From positions 1 to 21,006 of the forward strand of contig JABDEN010000027.1 of assembly GCA_013287025.1 (NCBI GenBank): a stretch of 21,006 nucleotides of DNA, in the 5' to 3' direction. This DNA comes from Gammaproteobacteria bacterium. Its GTDB lineage: Bacteria > Pseudomonadota > Gammaproteobacteria > DSM-16500. Numbering within the stretch: the first letter of the stretch is position 1; the number at the start of each line of letters is the position of its first letter. Below, one piece after another: positions 6,756-14,067 of this stretch. The notes below the pieces were generated by a model. The model saw nothing but the letters and a program-made list of their open reading frames with translations, searched no databases and was not told the DNA's origin. The translations under genes and the position numbers were made by a program.

Positions 6756-7697
6756 ATGCTAAAAATTTGCTTATCCGGCAATGGTTACGGTGAACATCAT
6801 TTTTCACAACTTGCAACCAAAGGTTTCGAAGTTATTCACAAACCGGAACATTTAAGTGAGCGTGAGTTACAAATAAGCCTGCCTGACTATGATGCTTATA
6901 TTCTCGGTGGTGATGAAAGATTGACAGAACCCGTATTAAAACATGCATCTAAACTACGCGTGATTTCTTTTGTTGGCACTGGGTCCAGCTCGTTTATTGA
7001 TGAAGTGTCAGCAAAAAAGTACAATATTGCTGTTAAAAACACGCCTGCCGTAATGGCTCCAGCAGTGGCGGAACACACCATTGGTTTACTGCTCGGGGTG
7101 CAACGAAAACTTTTTCAATATAATTCGCAGATTAAAAATCATTCCATACAATCGTGTATTACGGATGAATTATCTTCCCTTTGTATCGGTATTATTGGTA
7201 TGGGAGAAATTGGTTCGCGAATAAGTAAAATTTTACGTCAAGCTTTTGGTAGCAAAGTGATTTATTACAGTCGAACTCGAAAAACTCCGCTTGAAACTGA
7301 TTTAAATCTCACTTATGTTTCTCTGGAAAATATTTTTTCAACGGCAGATGTCATTATTTTTGCGATACCAACTAATGCTGAAACCGAGTATTTTGTAAAT
7401 GATAATTTATTAGCGAAAGCAAAACCGGGTGTGATTATTATCAATACTGCCGGTGCCCGCTTAATCGATCCACACGCGCTAAAAAAATATATTGATAATA
7501 ATATCATTGCAGCCGCAGCGTTGGATGGTTATTACATTGAACCTTTACCAACCGTCGCAGAGGATCCGTTTCATTTATTATCTTTACCAGATAGCCGTTT
7601 TATCATCACACCCCATGTTGCTGCAAAAACGCGCCAAAGTTGGCAGCGTATGATTGACATGGCCGTCAATAATGCAATCCATTTTTTTGCCGAATAA
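6756..7697 (+). CDS. D-isomer-specific 2-hydroxyacid dehydrogenase-like NAD(P)-binding protein
   Basis: A 313-aa member of the D-2-hydroxyacid dehydrogenase family. The Rossmann motif is IGIIGMGEIGSR (144-155, GxGxxG). The catalytic regions are IINTAGARLIDPHAL (228-242), ALDGYYIEPLP (255-265, Glu262) and ITPHVAAKT (284-292, His287). In typical members the first reads N-x-[AS]-R-G and the Arg binds the substrate carboxylate. Here that position is Gly233, with an Arg two residues later (Arg235). The enzyme may have altered substrate binding or a shifted arginine. Together with the upstream aminotransferase it could interconvert a keto acid and a hydroxy acid, though this pairing is an inference. 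A weak SD (TTGGAA) precedes the ATG, and the next gene begins 2 nt after the stop. Confidence 0.8.
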   Translation: MLKICLSGNGYGEHHFSQLATKGFEVIHKPEHLSERELQISLPDYDAYILGGDERLTEPVLKHASKLRVISFVGTGSSSFIDEVSAKKYNIAVKNTPAVMAPAVAEHTIGLLLGVQRKLFQYNSQIKNHSIQSCITDELSSLCIGIIGMGEIGSRISKILRQAFGSKVIYYSRTRKTPLETDLNLTYVSLENIFSTADVIIFAIPTNAETEYFVNDNLLAKAKPGVIIINTAGARLIDPHALKKYIDNNIIAAAALDGYYIEPLPTVAEDPFHLLSLPDSRFIITPHVAAKTRQSWQRMIDMAVNNAIHFFAE

Positions 7698-7699
7698 AT

Positions 7700-9076
7700 A
7701 TGATGAAAACTACTAAAAATAATTTAAACGAACTTATCCAAGTATTGAAAGAAAACCCCGCGGTAGATTTCATATTACCATCGGATCCTCGGTACGCAAC
7801 TGCCAGACTCATCTATAACCGAATGCACGACGGTCACCCAGGACTCATTGTTCGCACACTTGATGTTGAAGTTTTGCGAACCATCGTGGCCTTTGTTGCG
7901 CGAGAAAATATAGTATTAGCAATAAGAGGAGGTGGCCATCACATTGGCGGTTTTAGTACGTGTAATGATGGTATTGTTATTGATTTTTCTCCTTTTAAAG
8001 ATATTCACATCGATGTTGCTAAAAACATCGCATCGGTTGGTCCTGGTGCTTGCTTAAATGATATTGATCGAGAGCTCTCCGCTCGTGGGTTTATTGTCCC
8101 TACAGGATCAATAAGTGAAACCGGTCTCGCAGGACTTACTTTAGGAGGCGGTGTTGGCTGGTTGATTGGGAAATACGGCCTTACCTGCGACCAACTATGT
8201 GGGGCGGATGTACTCTTGGCTAATGGAGAACTAGTCAAAGCAGAAGAGCATAAAGATTTATTGTGGGCCTTACGTGGCGGCGGCGGCAATTTTGGTATCG
8301 TATTAAATTTTAGATATCACTTAAATCCTTTACCGAAAACTATCTGTGGCATGGGTGAAGTCACTTTCGACAATGCTGCAAAAGTATTAGATGACTTAAA
8401 TAAATATCTTATGCATTGTCCTGCATCTATTACAGTCGCCCCAGTCTTCATTAAAGTTAAATCTAAAAAACCAATGTTTCGAATTGATTTTTGTTGTGCT
8501 GATGGCACCGCAAAAGAGTTGGCAGATTTGCTTAATTTTTCGAACTTAGTGACTTGGTCCTCCGTCCGTGAATGGGAGTTTGCCGCTTGGCAATGTCAAT
8601 TTGATTACATTCTTTTACCTCCTAAAAGAGGCTATTGGAAAGCCGCGTACATTGAAAATTTAAATACTGATATAATAGCGAGTATCTGTCACTCAATTGA
8701 AAATTCGCCTGACTGGGAGTGCACTATTTTAATTGAACATTTGCATGGCGCTTTTAAAAACTACGATCAAAGCACTGCTGCCTTTCCCTTACGACATACC
8801 AATATGGGCGTATTATTTTCTTCACGTTGGGAAGATAAAGCAGATGATGACACGAGTATTCACTGGGTTCGTGATAGTTTTAGTAAAATTGATCCAGAAG
8901 GTTTAACTGCGACTTATTCAAATTATACTTCCGCAGATGATGATAGAGCATCCCAAACGCTACAGGCAAATACTAAGTCAAAAATTGCTAACGTCAAAGC
9001 ACGGTATGATCCAGAAAATATTTTTAAGCGCAATCATAATGTACGTCCAACGATAAAAAAATTAGTCACGGCATAA
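7700..9076 (+). CDS. FAD-linked oxidoreductase of the berberine-bridge (BBE/PCMH) family
   Basis: A 458-aa flavoprotein. The FAD-binding PCMH domain contains AIRGGGHHIGG (74-84), where His80 aligns with the histidine that carries 8-alpha-linked FAD in this family. It also has ETGLAGLTLGGGVGWL (140-155). The bicovalent enzymes have Cys in the segment before LTLGGG; here that position is Ile138, so a single His link is predicted. The BBE C-terminus KARYDPENIF and NHNVRP is intact. Family members oxidise alcohols, amines or ring systems with O2. No signal peptide is seen, so it acts in the cytoplasm, unlike many secreted relatives. It starts 2 nt after the dehydrogenase stop with no clear SD, pointing to translational coupling. 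The conserved Arg of RGGGH is encoded AGA, which matters for the nearby UCU tRNA. Confidence 0.88.
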   Translation: MMKTTKNNLNELIQVLKENPAVDFILPSDPRYATARLIYNRMHDGHPGLIVRTLDVEVLRTIVAFVARENIVLAIRGGGHHIGGFSTCNDGIVIDFSPFKDIHIDVAKNIASVGPGACLNDIDRELSARGFIVPTGSISETGLAGLTLGGGVGWLIGKYGLTCDQLCGADVLLANGELVKAEEHKDLLWALRGGGGNFGIVLNFRYHLNPLPKTICGMGEVTFDNAAKVLDDLNKYLMHCPASITVAPVFIKVKSKKPMFRIDFCCADGTAKELADLLNFSNLVTWSSVREWEFAAWQCQFDYILLPPKRGYWKAAYIENLNTDIIASICHSIENSPDWECTILIEHLHGAFKNYDQSTAAFPLRHTNMGVLFSSRWEDKADDDTSIHWVRDSFSKIDPEGLTATYSNYTSADDDRASQTLQANTKSKIANVKARYDPENIFKRNHNVRPTIKKLVTA

Positions 9077-9078
9077 AA

Positions 9079-10938
9079 ATGTATAATAAATTAAATATAA
9101 TAAAAGAAAAACTCGCTGTTGACTTATTAAATAAATTTGGTCCAGCAATAAAAGATGATGTGTTTTCACTTATTGAAAGTCTGGCTGGCAAAGATAGTTA
9201 TGTTGATAATAATCTTATTATTAATTTACAAAACATTTTGCCTTTATCGATGAAAGATGCGCAGTTTTTTATTAATCTTGCCCGTGAATTATCATGCGCT
9301 AGCGCTTTTGCCCCCGTGCTATTACTCGAAAAAATTCCTACATTACATTTTTATGGTGTTCATCATGGGGTATGCCAATTATTAACAAATATTAAAAATT
9401 ACGGCGCCCGTGCTGTTGCTTTATTTTTAGGGAGTGATTTATTAAAAACAGAAGATCTCATTGATGTGCTAGAACAAGCTGATATATCTTATTATGAAAT
9501 GTTACTTTCGATTGTCAATCGTCGTCATGATGAATTAGAAATTGCCTGTTCTTTTGTCATGCGAAACGCTGCAAAAATAGAAAAAGCGATTGCAAGAAAT
9601 GACATCAATGCTTATCTAGATATTTGCCTCAACTTAAAAAATACTTATGGTGCTCGATTGGTTGAGCAATACATTCAAAACACGCATGAGTTTAGTCGCT
9701 ACATTCCATTAGAAAAACATTTATCTGCCATCAACGATTGGGCGGAACAGTCGGTGCATGCGGCTGAATTTATTATCAAATATCCGCAACTTGGACTTCC
9801 ACAACTGGTAGACTTCAAAAACGATGCGACTAACAATAAATTATTTAAAATTGAAATATTAAAAAAAGAAAATTACTTAGATGCGCTACAAAACGCTTTC
9901 CTATTTAATGATGGTGATTTTTCTACATTATTATTAGCATGGCCGACTGCGAGTGCACAATTAAAAAAGAATGTTTTATTTCAATTAGAAAAAGATAGTT
10001 ATAAAAACTATATCCTCACCTGTCCTGAAATTGAAAACGAACGAAATAAAGTTTCTGAAGTGACCAATTCAAATTGGTTAAAATCCTGGATGTTTTGTGG
10101 TGAAATAGTTGATTTACTATTTATTAGAAAATGTATTGGCAGATTGCTACAAGTGAAAGATAAATTTTCTCTTGAGGCAAAATCTATCGTAAAAAAACAT
10201 GCAGAATTGTTTAATCGATCTCAGCCTGAATATTCTAGCGAACGCATTTTGGGTATGATCGATGTGCTTCTAACTTATTGCAAAGATCCTATTATTAAGA
10301 ATGAGTTATGTCTCATGGCAGAATTTATTGTAGGTCAGCAAGACGGTTTCAAAAATTTGTTAAGTCAAACCACATTAGTGATAAAAACCTGGGAAAGAGA
10401 TCCTTGGGTAGACTACGGCAAGTCAGATGAATTATATTCTTGTACTAGTTTTGGTGATTACAATGCTGCAAATGCACCAGGTTTTTTAGCTGACTTGAAT
10501 ATTAATCATTTAGATATTTGGAGTGCCGGCAGCTTAATAGGACGAATTCATCTTTGTTTAATAAAAGATTTGGCTGATAATACCCTATTATTATTAGATT
10601 GCGTAGACGGATCCGAGCGCATGATAACGAGCAAGAAAAAATTTGAATTCATTATGTCCGCAATATTGGCGTACGCACATTGGTTGGGGATTAAACAAGT
10701 TAAGATAAATTATGACGTGGATTATAATATGACGCCAAAAAAGTTTATTGCGCATATTGCAAAATCACGTCTTCTGACAGAAAAATTAGATTTTTTCTAT
10801 CGTTTCCTAGACGTCAGTACGACTAGAAAACTGCTTCCCTTTCCGTGCCAAACTTTTCTTGAATCCTTCGTCAAAAATAATGGTGCCTTTATAAGAGGCC
10901 CAATCATTCACTTAGATCAACTGAGAAATTATGACTAA
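9079..10938 (+). CDS. Large protein of unknown family (619 aa) with a distinct conserved-looking C-terminal domain
   Basis: I do not recognise this family. Residues 1-430 are rich in Leu, Ile, Lys and Asn with many predicted amphipathic helices, no signal peptide and no membrane segments. Residues about 436-560 look like a separate alpha/beta domain dense in Trp, Tyr, Cys and charged residues: TWERDPWVDYGKSDELYSCT (437-456), FGDYNAANAP, LDIWSAGSLIGRIHLCLI and LLLLDCVDG, then a helix ending AYAHWLGIKQVKINYD. The strand-strand-helix order faintly recalls GNAT acyltransferases, but the acyl-CoA loop (RxxGxG/A) is absent. It begins 2 nt after the oxidoreductase and overlaps the transporter by 8 nt, so it belongs to the pathway. 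It could be the enzyme that joins or transfers the small-molecule product; that is a guess. Confidence 0.6.
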   Translation: MYNKLNIIKEKLAVDLLNKFGPAIKDDVFSLIESLAGKDSYVDNNLIINLQNILPLSMKDAQFFINLARELSCASAFAPVLLLEKIPTLHFYGVHHGVCQLLTNIKNYGARAVALFLGSDLLKTEDLIDVLEQADISYYEMLLSIVNRRHDELEIACSFVMRNAAKIEKAIARNDINAYLDICLNLKNTYGARLVEQYIQNTHEFSRYIPLEKHLSAINDWAEQSVHAAEFIIKYPQLGLPQLVDFKNDATNNKLFKIEILKKENYLDALQNAFLFNDGDFSTLLLAWPTASAQLKKNVLFQLEKDSYKNYILTCPEIENERNKVSEVTNSNWLKSWMFCGEIVDLLFIRKCIGRLLQVKDKFSLEAKSIVKKHAELFNRSQPEYSSERILGMIDVLLTYCKDPIIKNELCLMAEFIVGQQDGFKNLLSQTTLVIKTWERDPWVDYGKSDELYSCTSFGDYNAANAPGFLADLNINHLDIWSAGSLIGRIHLCLIKDLADNTLLLLDCVDGSERMITSKKKFEFIMSAILAYAHWLGIKQVKINYDVDYNMTPKKFIAHIAKSRLLTEKLDFFYRFLDVSTTRKLLPFPCQTFLESFVKNNGAFIRGPIIHLDQLRNYD

Positions 10939-12115
10939 AACTAAAATAAATATTCTAACCTGCTTAATCGGATTTTCGCAGATTTATGCTTGGGCCACGA
11001 CCTATTATCTGCCTGCAATCCTAGTAAAAATTGTCGCTCTCGAATGGGGGCAAAGTTATACGGCAATCGTCGGTGGTTTTTCTTGGGCTCTCTTAATCGG
11101 TGGTATTTTCGCTCCAAAAATAGGATCGTGGATTGAAGAAGAAGGTGGGTTACGGCCACTCACCGTCGGAAGTTTATTAATGGGAATAGGTTTAATCTTT
11201 TTGGCGCAGGCGCATGGTTTGTTGATGTGGTATAGCGCTTGGACTATTATCGGCTTCGGTATGGCGCTTGGTCTATTTAATGCAGCATTTGCAGCGATTG
11301 GACGTCTCTTAGGCCAGAAATCAAAAAAAATCATTATTCGCATCACTTTAATTTCCGGTTTTGCTACCTTAGTTTGGCCATTAACCACTTATCTTACCGA
11401 TACGCTAGGTTGGCGAACCATGGTGCTGATTTACGCGATTCCTCATATTATATTGTGGGCACCTTTATTTTATTTCACTATTCCACGCGCAGTTCCTGAG
11501 CACACGGAAGAACCACCTTCGAATAATTTAATTCTCCCTGAAAAAGTAAAAATCGTTTTTTATCTGTTAGCTTTCTATGCTGTTTTACGTGCAATGGTTG
11601 GCACTACCATTTCGGTTAATATTATCAATATGTTTGAGGGTCTAAGTATTGCCGCGGGAACCGCTGCGGTAATAGCCTCTTTAATTGGTCCGTCGCAAAT
11701 CGTTGGCCGTTTACTTGAAATGTACTTCGGTCGAACATTTGATCCTATCCATTCAACGTTATTTTGGTCTGCTATGTTACCATTCGCTATTTTCATCCTT
11801 ATTTTTGTTGGAAATGCATTAGCTCCCGCTTTTGCGATTGGTTATGGTATGAGTAATGGGGTGCTTACCATTACGATGGGTATTTTACCCATGATTCTAT
11901 TTGGTGCAAATGGTTATGCCAAAATCATTGGTAAACTCGCTTTGCCAACACTCATTGCGCAGGCGGTAAGTCCTTTATTATTTGCGCCAATGATTGAACA
12001 CTGGTCAGCAAGCAATGTGTTCATTTTTGCAGGATTACTCGGCTTTGCAGCCTTTTTGTGTATAGCAGCGCTTCCTATTATCATTAGACAAAAACATAAA
12101 TCGGAAGCAATATAG
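10931..12115 (+). CDS. Major facilitator superfamily transporter, probable product exporter
   Basis: A 394-aa hydrophobic protein with about 12 membrane segments, the usual MFS length. Features include an N-terminal segment with ITCLIGFSQIYAW-like character, a cytoplasmic loop with GSWIEEEGGLRPLTVGS resembling MFS motif A (G-x-x-x-D/E-x-x-G-R), and a central loop at about 185-205 (EHTEEPPSNN) between the two halves. MFS proteins of this size move small molecules across the inner membrane using the proton gradient. Position inside a biosynthetic-type operon, overlapping the previous gene by 8 nt (ATGACTAA) and abutting an ABC-F gene, points to export of the product. Uptake cannot be excluded from sequence. 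Confidence 0.8.
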   Translation: MTKTKINILTCLIGFSQIYAWATTYYLPAILVKIVALEWGQSYTAIVGGFSWALLIGGIFAPKIGSWIEEEGGLRPLTVGSLLMGIGLIFLAQAHGLLMWYSAWTIIGFGMALGLFNAAFAAIGRLLGQKSKKIIIRITLISGFATLVWPLTTYLTDTLGWRTMVLIYAIPHIILWAPLFYFTIPRAVPEHTEEPPSNNLILPEKVKIVFYLLAFYAVLRAMVGTTISVNIINMFEGLSIAAGTAAVIASLIGPSQIVGRLLEMYFGRTFDPIHSTLFWSAMLPFAIFILIFVGNALAPAFAIGYGMSNGVLTITMGILPMILFGANGYAKIIGKLALPTLIAQAVSPLLFAPMIEHWSASNVFIFAGLLGFAAFLCIAALPIIIRQKHKSEAI

Positions 12116-13612
12116 ATGACTTTTATTCGTTTTGAAAAAGTGACTTTTGGATATACGGATGTACTTTTCAAAGATGTGACGTTAAATATTAGTGGTACCG
12201 ATCGCATTGGTATTGTTGGCAACAATGGTTCAGGAAAATCTACGCTGTTAAAATGTATTGCCGGCCTTATCAATCCTGAAGAAGGTAATATTAACCGTCC
12301 TAAGGGCTTAAAATTCGGTTTCATTGAACAAGAGATTCCGACCAAACTTCTTCCGATGAATCTGTACGATGCCATGATGGATGCTATCCCTCCCGATGAA
12401 AAATTACATTCTGCATGGCGAGTGGATTTAACGCTTGATACTTTTAAAGCAACAAGGGACCTACGTCAAAAATCAATTAAAGAATTAAGCGGTGGTTGGC
12501 AGCGTCTTGCGTTGATTGCACGAATTGTTTTGACTAATCCCGATGTATTACTACTGGATGAACCCACGAACCATATGGACGTTACTAAAATACTCGTTTT
12601 AGAACAATGGTTAAACGAACAAGTTTATAATATTCCACTGATTACTATTAGCCATGATAGAAATTTTTTGGAAAATTGCACATCAAAAACATTATTTTTA
12701 CGTGGCACCACACTCCGCGAATATAATTATCCTTATTCGCATGCGAGAACACTTTTAATGGAGGATGATCAGGCTTTAGCTACAAGGAGAAACAAAGAAT
12801 TAAAAGAAATGAATCGGCTTAAACGCTCGGCCCATGAGTTAAGACAGATTGGGGTTAATAATTATAGTGATGCTGCGCTAAAAAAATCGATACAAATTGC
12901 GAAACGTGCGGAAGGTTTGGAAAACCGGTTAATCACTATTCACGTTGAAGAAAAACGTAATATTAAATTGAGTAATAGTGGTATTCTTAGCAAAAGACTT
13001 ATTCTTCTTGAGAATATCAATATCTCAGCGCCAGATGGTACTCACCTTTTTCATATTCAACAACTTGATATTAAAGAGGGTGAACGTCTTATGATTCTCG
13101 GACCCAATGGCTGCGGTAAATCGCAGTTTTTATATTTTCTGCAGAAAGCTATTCTAGATAAAGATAACAGAAGACTACAAGGGGTAAGCATTACCCCGAC
13201 AGTTAAATTAGGTTATGTTGATCAACATTTATCGCATCTACCCTTACAAAAAACTTTACGTGAATATTTTGAGTATACTTTCTCTCTCAATGAACAAAAA
13301 ATTACCCAGATTCTTATTACTGCAGGTTTTCCAATTGTTAGCCATCATACTAAGCTCTGTAAGTTAAGCCATGGGCAGCGTGCTCGAGTAGCGTTTTTGA
13401 TGCTTCATCTTTTACAACCCAATTTGTATATTATGGATGAGCCAACTAATCATCTCGATATAGCCGGCCAAGAACAATTAGAAGCGGAGATATTAGAACA
13501 AGCAGCCACTTCGGTTTTTGTCTCCCATGATCGTGTTTTTTCTCAAAACATTGGCACTAAATTTTATCAAATTAAAAAACAGCAATTAATTGAGTTAAAG
13601 GCTTATAATTGA
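12116..13612 (+). CDS. ABC-F family ATPase, candidate ribosome-protection/self-resistance protein
   Basis: A 498-aa protein with two ATPase domains and no membrane segments. NBD1 has GNNGSGKST (35-43), LSGGW (124-128) and LLLDEPTNHMD (145-155). A basic helical linker spans about 205-285. NBD2 has GPNGCGKSQ (329-337), LSHGQ (417-421) and IMDEPTNHLD. ABC-F proteins bind the ribosomal E-site, and several protect ribosomes from antibiotics. NBD2 is unusual: Gln follows the Walker A Ser instead of Thr/Ser, and the second signature Gly is His, so the two ATP sites are asymmetric. The ATG directly follows the transporter TAG with no spacer or SD, so translation is coupled. As last gene of a putative biosynthetic operon with an exporter, self-protection is plausible but unproven. 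It is clearly distinct from the ABC-F at 2907. Confidence 0.85.
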   Translation: MTFIRFEKVTFGYTDVLFKDVTLNISGTDRIGIVGNNGSGKSTLLKCIAGLINPEEGNINRPKGLKFGFIEQEIPTKLLPMNLYDAMMDAIPPDEKLHSAWRVDLTLDTFKATRDLRQKSIKELSGGWQRLALIARIVLTNPDVLLLDEPTNHMDVTKILVLEQWLNEQVYNIPLITISHDRNFLENCTSKTLFLRGTTLREYNYPYSHARTLLMEDDQALATRRNKELKEMNRLKRSAHELRQIGVNNYSDAALKKSIQIAKRAEGLENRLITIHVEEKRNIKLSNSGILSKRLILLENINISAPDGTHLFHIQQLDIKEGERLMILGPNGCGKSQFLYFLQKAILDKDNRRLQGVSITPTVKLGYVDQHLSHLPLQKTLREYFEYTFSLNEQKITQILITAGFPIVSHHTKLCKLSHGQRARVAFLMLHLLQPNLYIMDEPTNHLDIAGQEQLEAEILEQAATSVFVSHDRVFSQNIGTKFYQIKKQQLIELKAYN

Positions 13613-13634
13613 AAATTTCTGACCCTGAAAGTAT

Positions 13635-13667
13635 TTGACATTGTCATTATTTGTATTACAATATAAT
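13635..13667 (+). promoter_or_regulatory. Promoter of the small RHH gene
   Basis: A perfect -35 TTGACA (13635-13640) is followed after 16 nt by TACAAT (13657-13662); TATAAT (13662-13667) is also present but 21 nt from the -35. The -10 region lies inside the palindrome 13649-13673. AGGAG (13674-13678) then serves as the ribosome-binding site, 9 nt before ATG 13688. Confidence 0.55.
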
Positions 13668-13673
13668 ACAAAT
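13649..13673. repeat. Perfect 10-bp inverted repeat, probable autoregulatory operator
   Basis: ATTTGTATTA (13649-13658), a 5-nt CAATA spacer, then TAATACAAAT (13664-13673). It covers the -10 region of the promoter and lies immediately upstream of an RHH gene, the standard layout for self-repression by antitoxin-type RHH proteins. Confidence 0.6.
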
Positions 13674-13687
13674 AGGAGACTTTTTTT

Positions 13688-13936
13688 ATGACTAATAAAT
13701 CGAATGCCGTTAGCTTTCGCCTAGATCCCGATCTGCAATCCACGGTAAATCAATGGCTTAATAAGCACCCTGGCATCAATATGTCTCGTTTGGCAAATCT
13801 TGCGATCCGCAGTTATGTTTCTAATGATCAAGTTTTGGAAGCCGTTGAAACTGTTAAGGCTAGTGATAAAAAAGTCAAAAATTTGACTCAAAAAATGATG
13901 AAAAAACACGCTCATATGTTGGAGAAATTGAAGTAA
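13688..13936 (+). CDS. Small ribbon-helix-helix DNA-binding protein
   Basis: An 82-aa protein whose N-terminal half is an RHH fold: strand NAVSFRLDPDLQSTVNQWL, turn, helix MSRLANLAIRSYV. It is followed by a Lys-rich helical tail (KKVKNLTQKMMKKHAHMLEKL) that could be the toxin-binding or dimer-extension part. No toxin gene follows, so it is an orphan antitoxin or a small autoregulated repressor. It lies between the biosynthetic-type operon and the PQQ enzyme and could regulate either. The only matching operator I see is its own promoter. A second frame overlapping its end encodes a plausible short peptide (see 13918-13989). Confidence 0.7.
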   Translation: MTNKSNAVSFRLDPDLQSTVNQWLNKHPGINMSRLANLAIRSYVSNDQVLEAVETVKASDKKVKNLTQKMMKKHAHMLEKLK

Positions 13937-13989
13937 GCAAAGACAAACTAATCGAATGGTTCGATCAACATAAAAAAGCAAAAAGATAA
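13918..13989 (+). other. Open reading segment without start codon after the RHH gene
   Basis: In the frame one base off the RHH gene, a 23-codon stretch VGEIEVSKDKLIEWFDQHKK-AKR ends at TAA 13987. It is open further upstream as far as the A-rich run near 13870 but has no ATG, GTG or TTG. The composition looks protein-like. It may be the remnant of a longer C-terminus lost by a frameshift in an A-run, or chance. The remainder of the gap to 14067 holds a perfect TATAAT (14015-14020) without a good -35, a possible weak promoter for the next gene. Confidence 0.2.
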
Positions 13990-14067
13990 ATTTTTATTTC
14001 CAGATTTCATTTTTTATAATACCTTATCAAAATATATTTTCAGACAAAACCATTGAGGCTTTGAAAA

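Noticed and set aside
11914..12375. Minus-strand 153-codon reading frame across the transporter/ABC-F junction
   Set aside because: It is a shadow of two well-supported + strand genes and has low-complexity, non-protein-like composition.
4697..13612. Genomic island inserted at the tRNA, with a duplicated tRNA 3' end as attachment site
   Set aside because: I found no repeat of the TTCGAATCTTACCTC segment elsewhere in the window and no integrase gene.
5580..13612. Siderophore cluster of the legiobactin type
   Set aside because: There is no IucA/IucC-like synthetase or other NRPS-independent siderophore enzyme; the enzymes present do not match.
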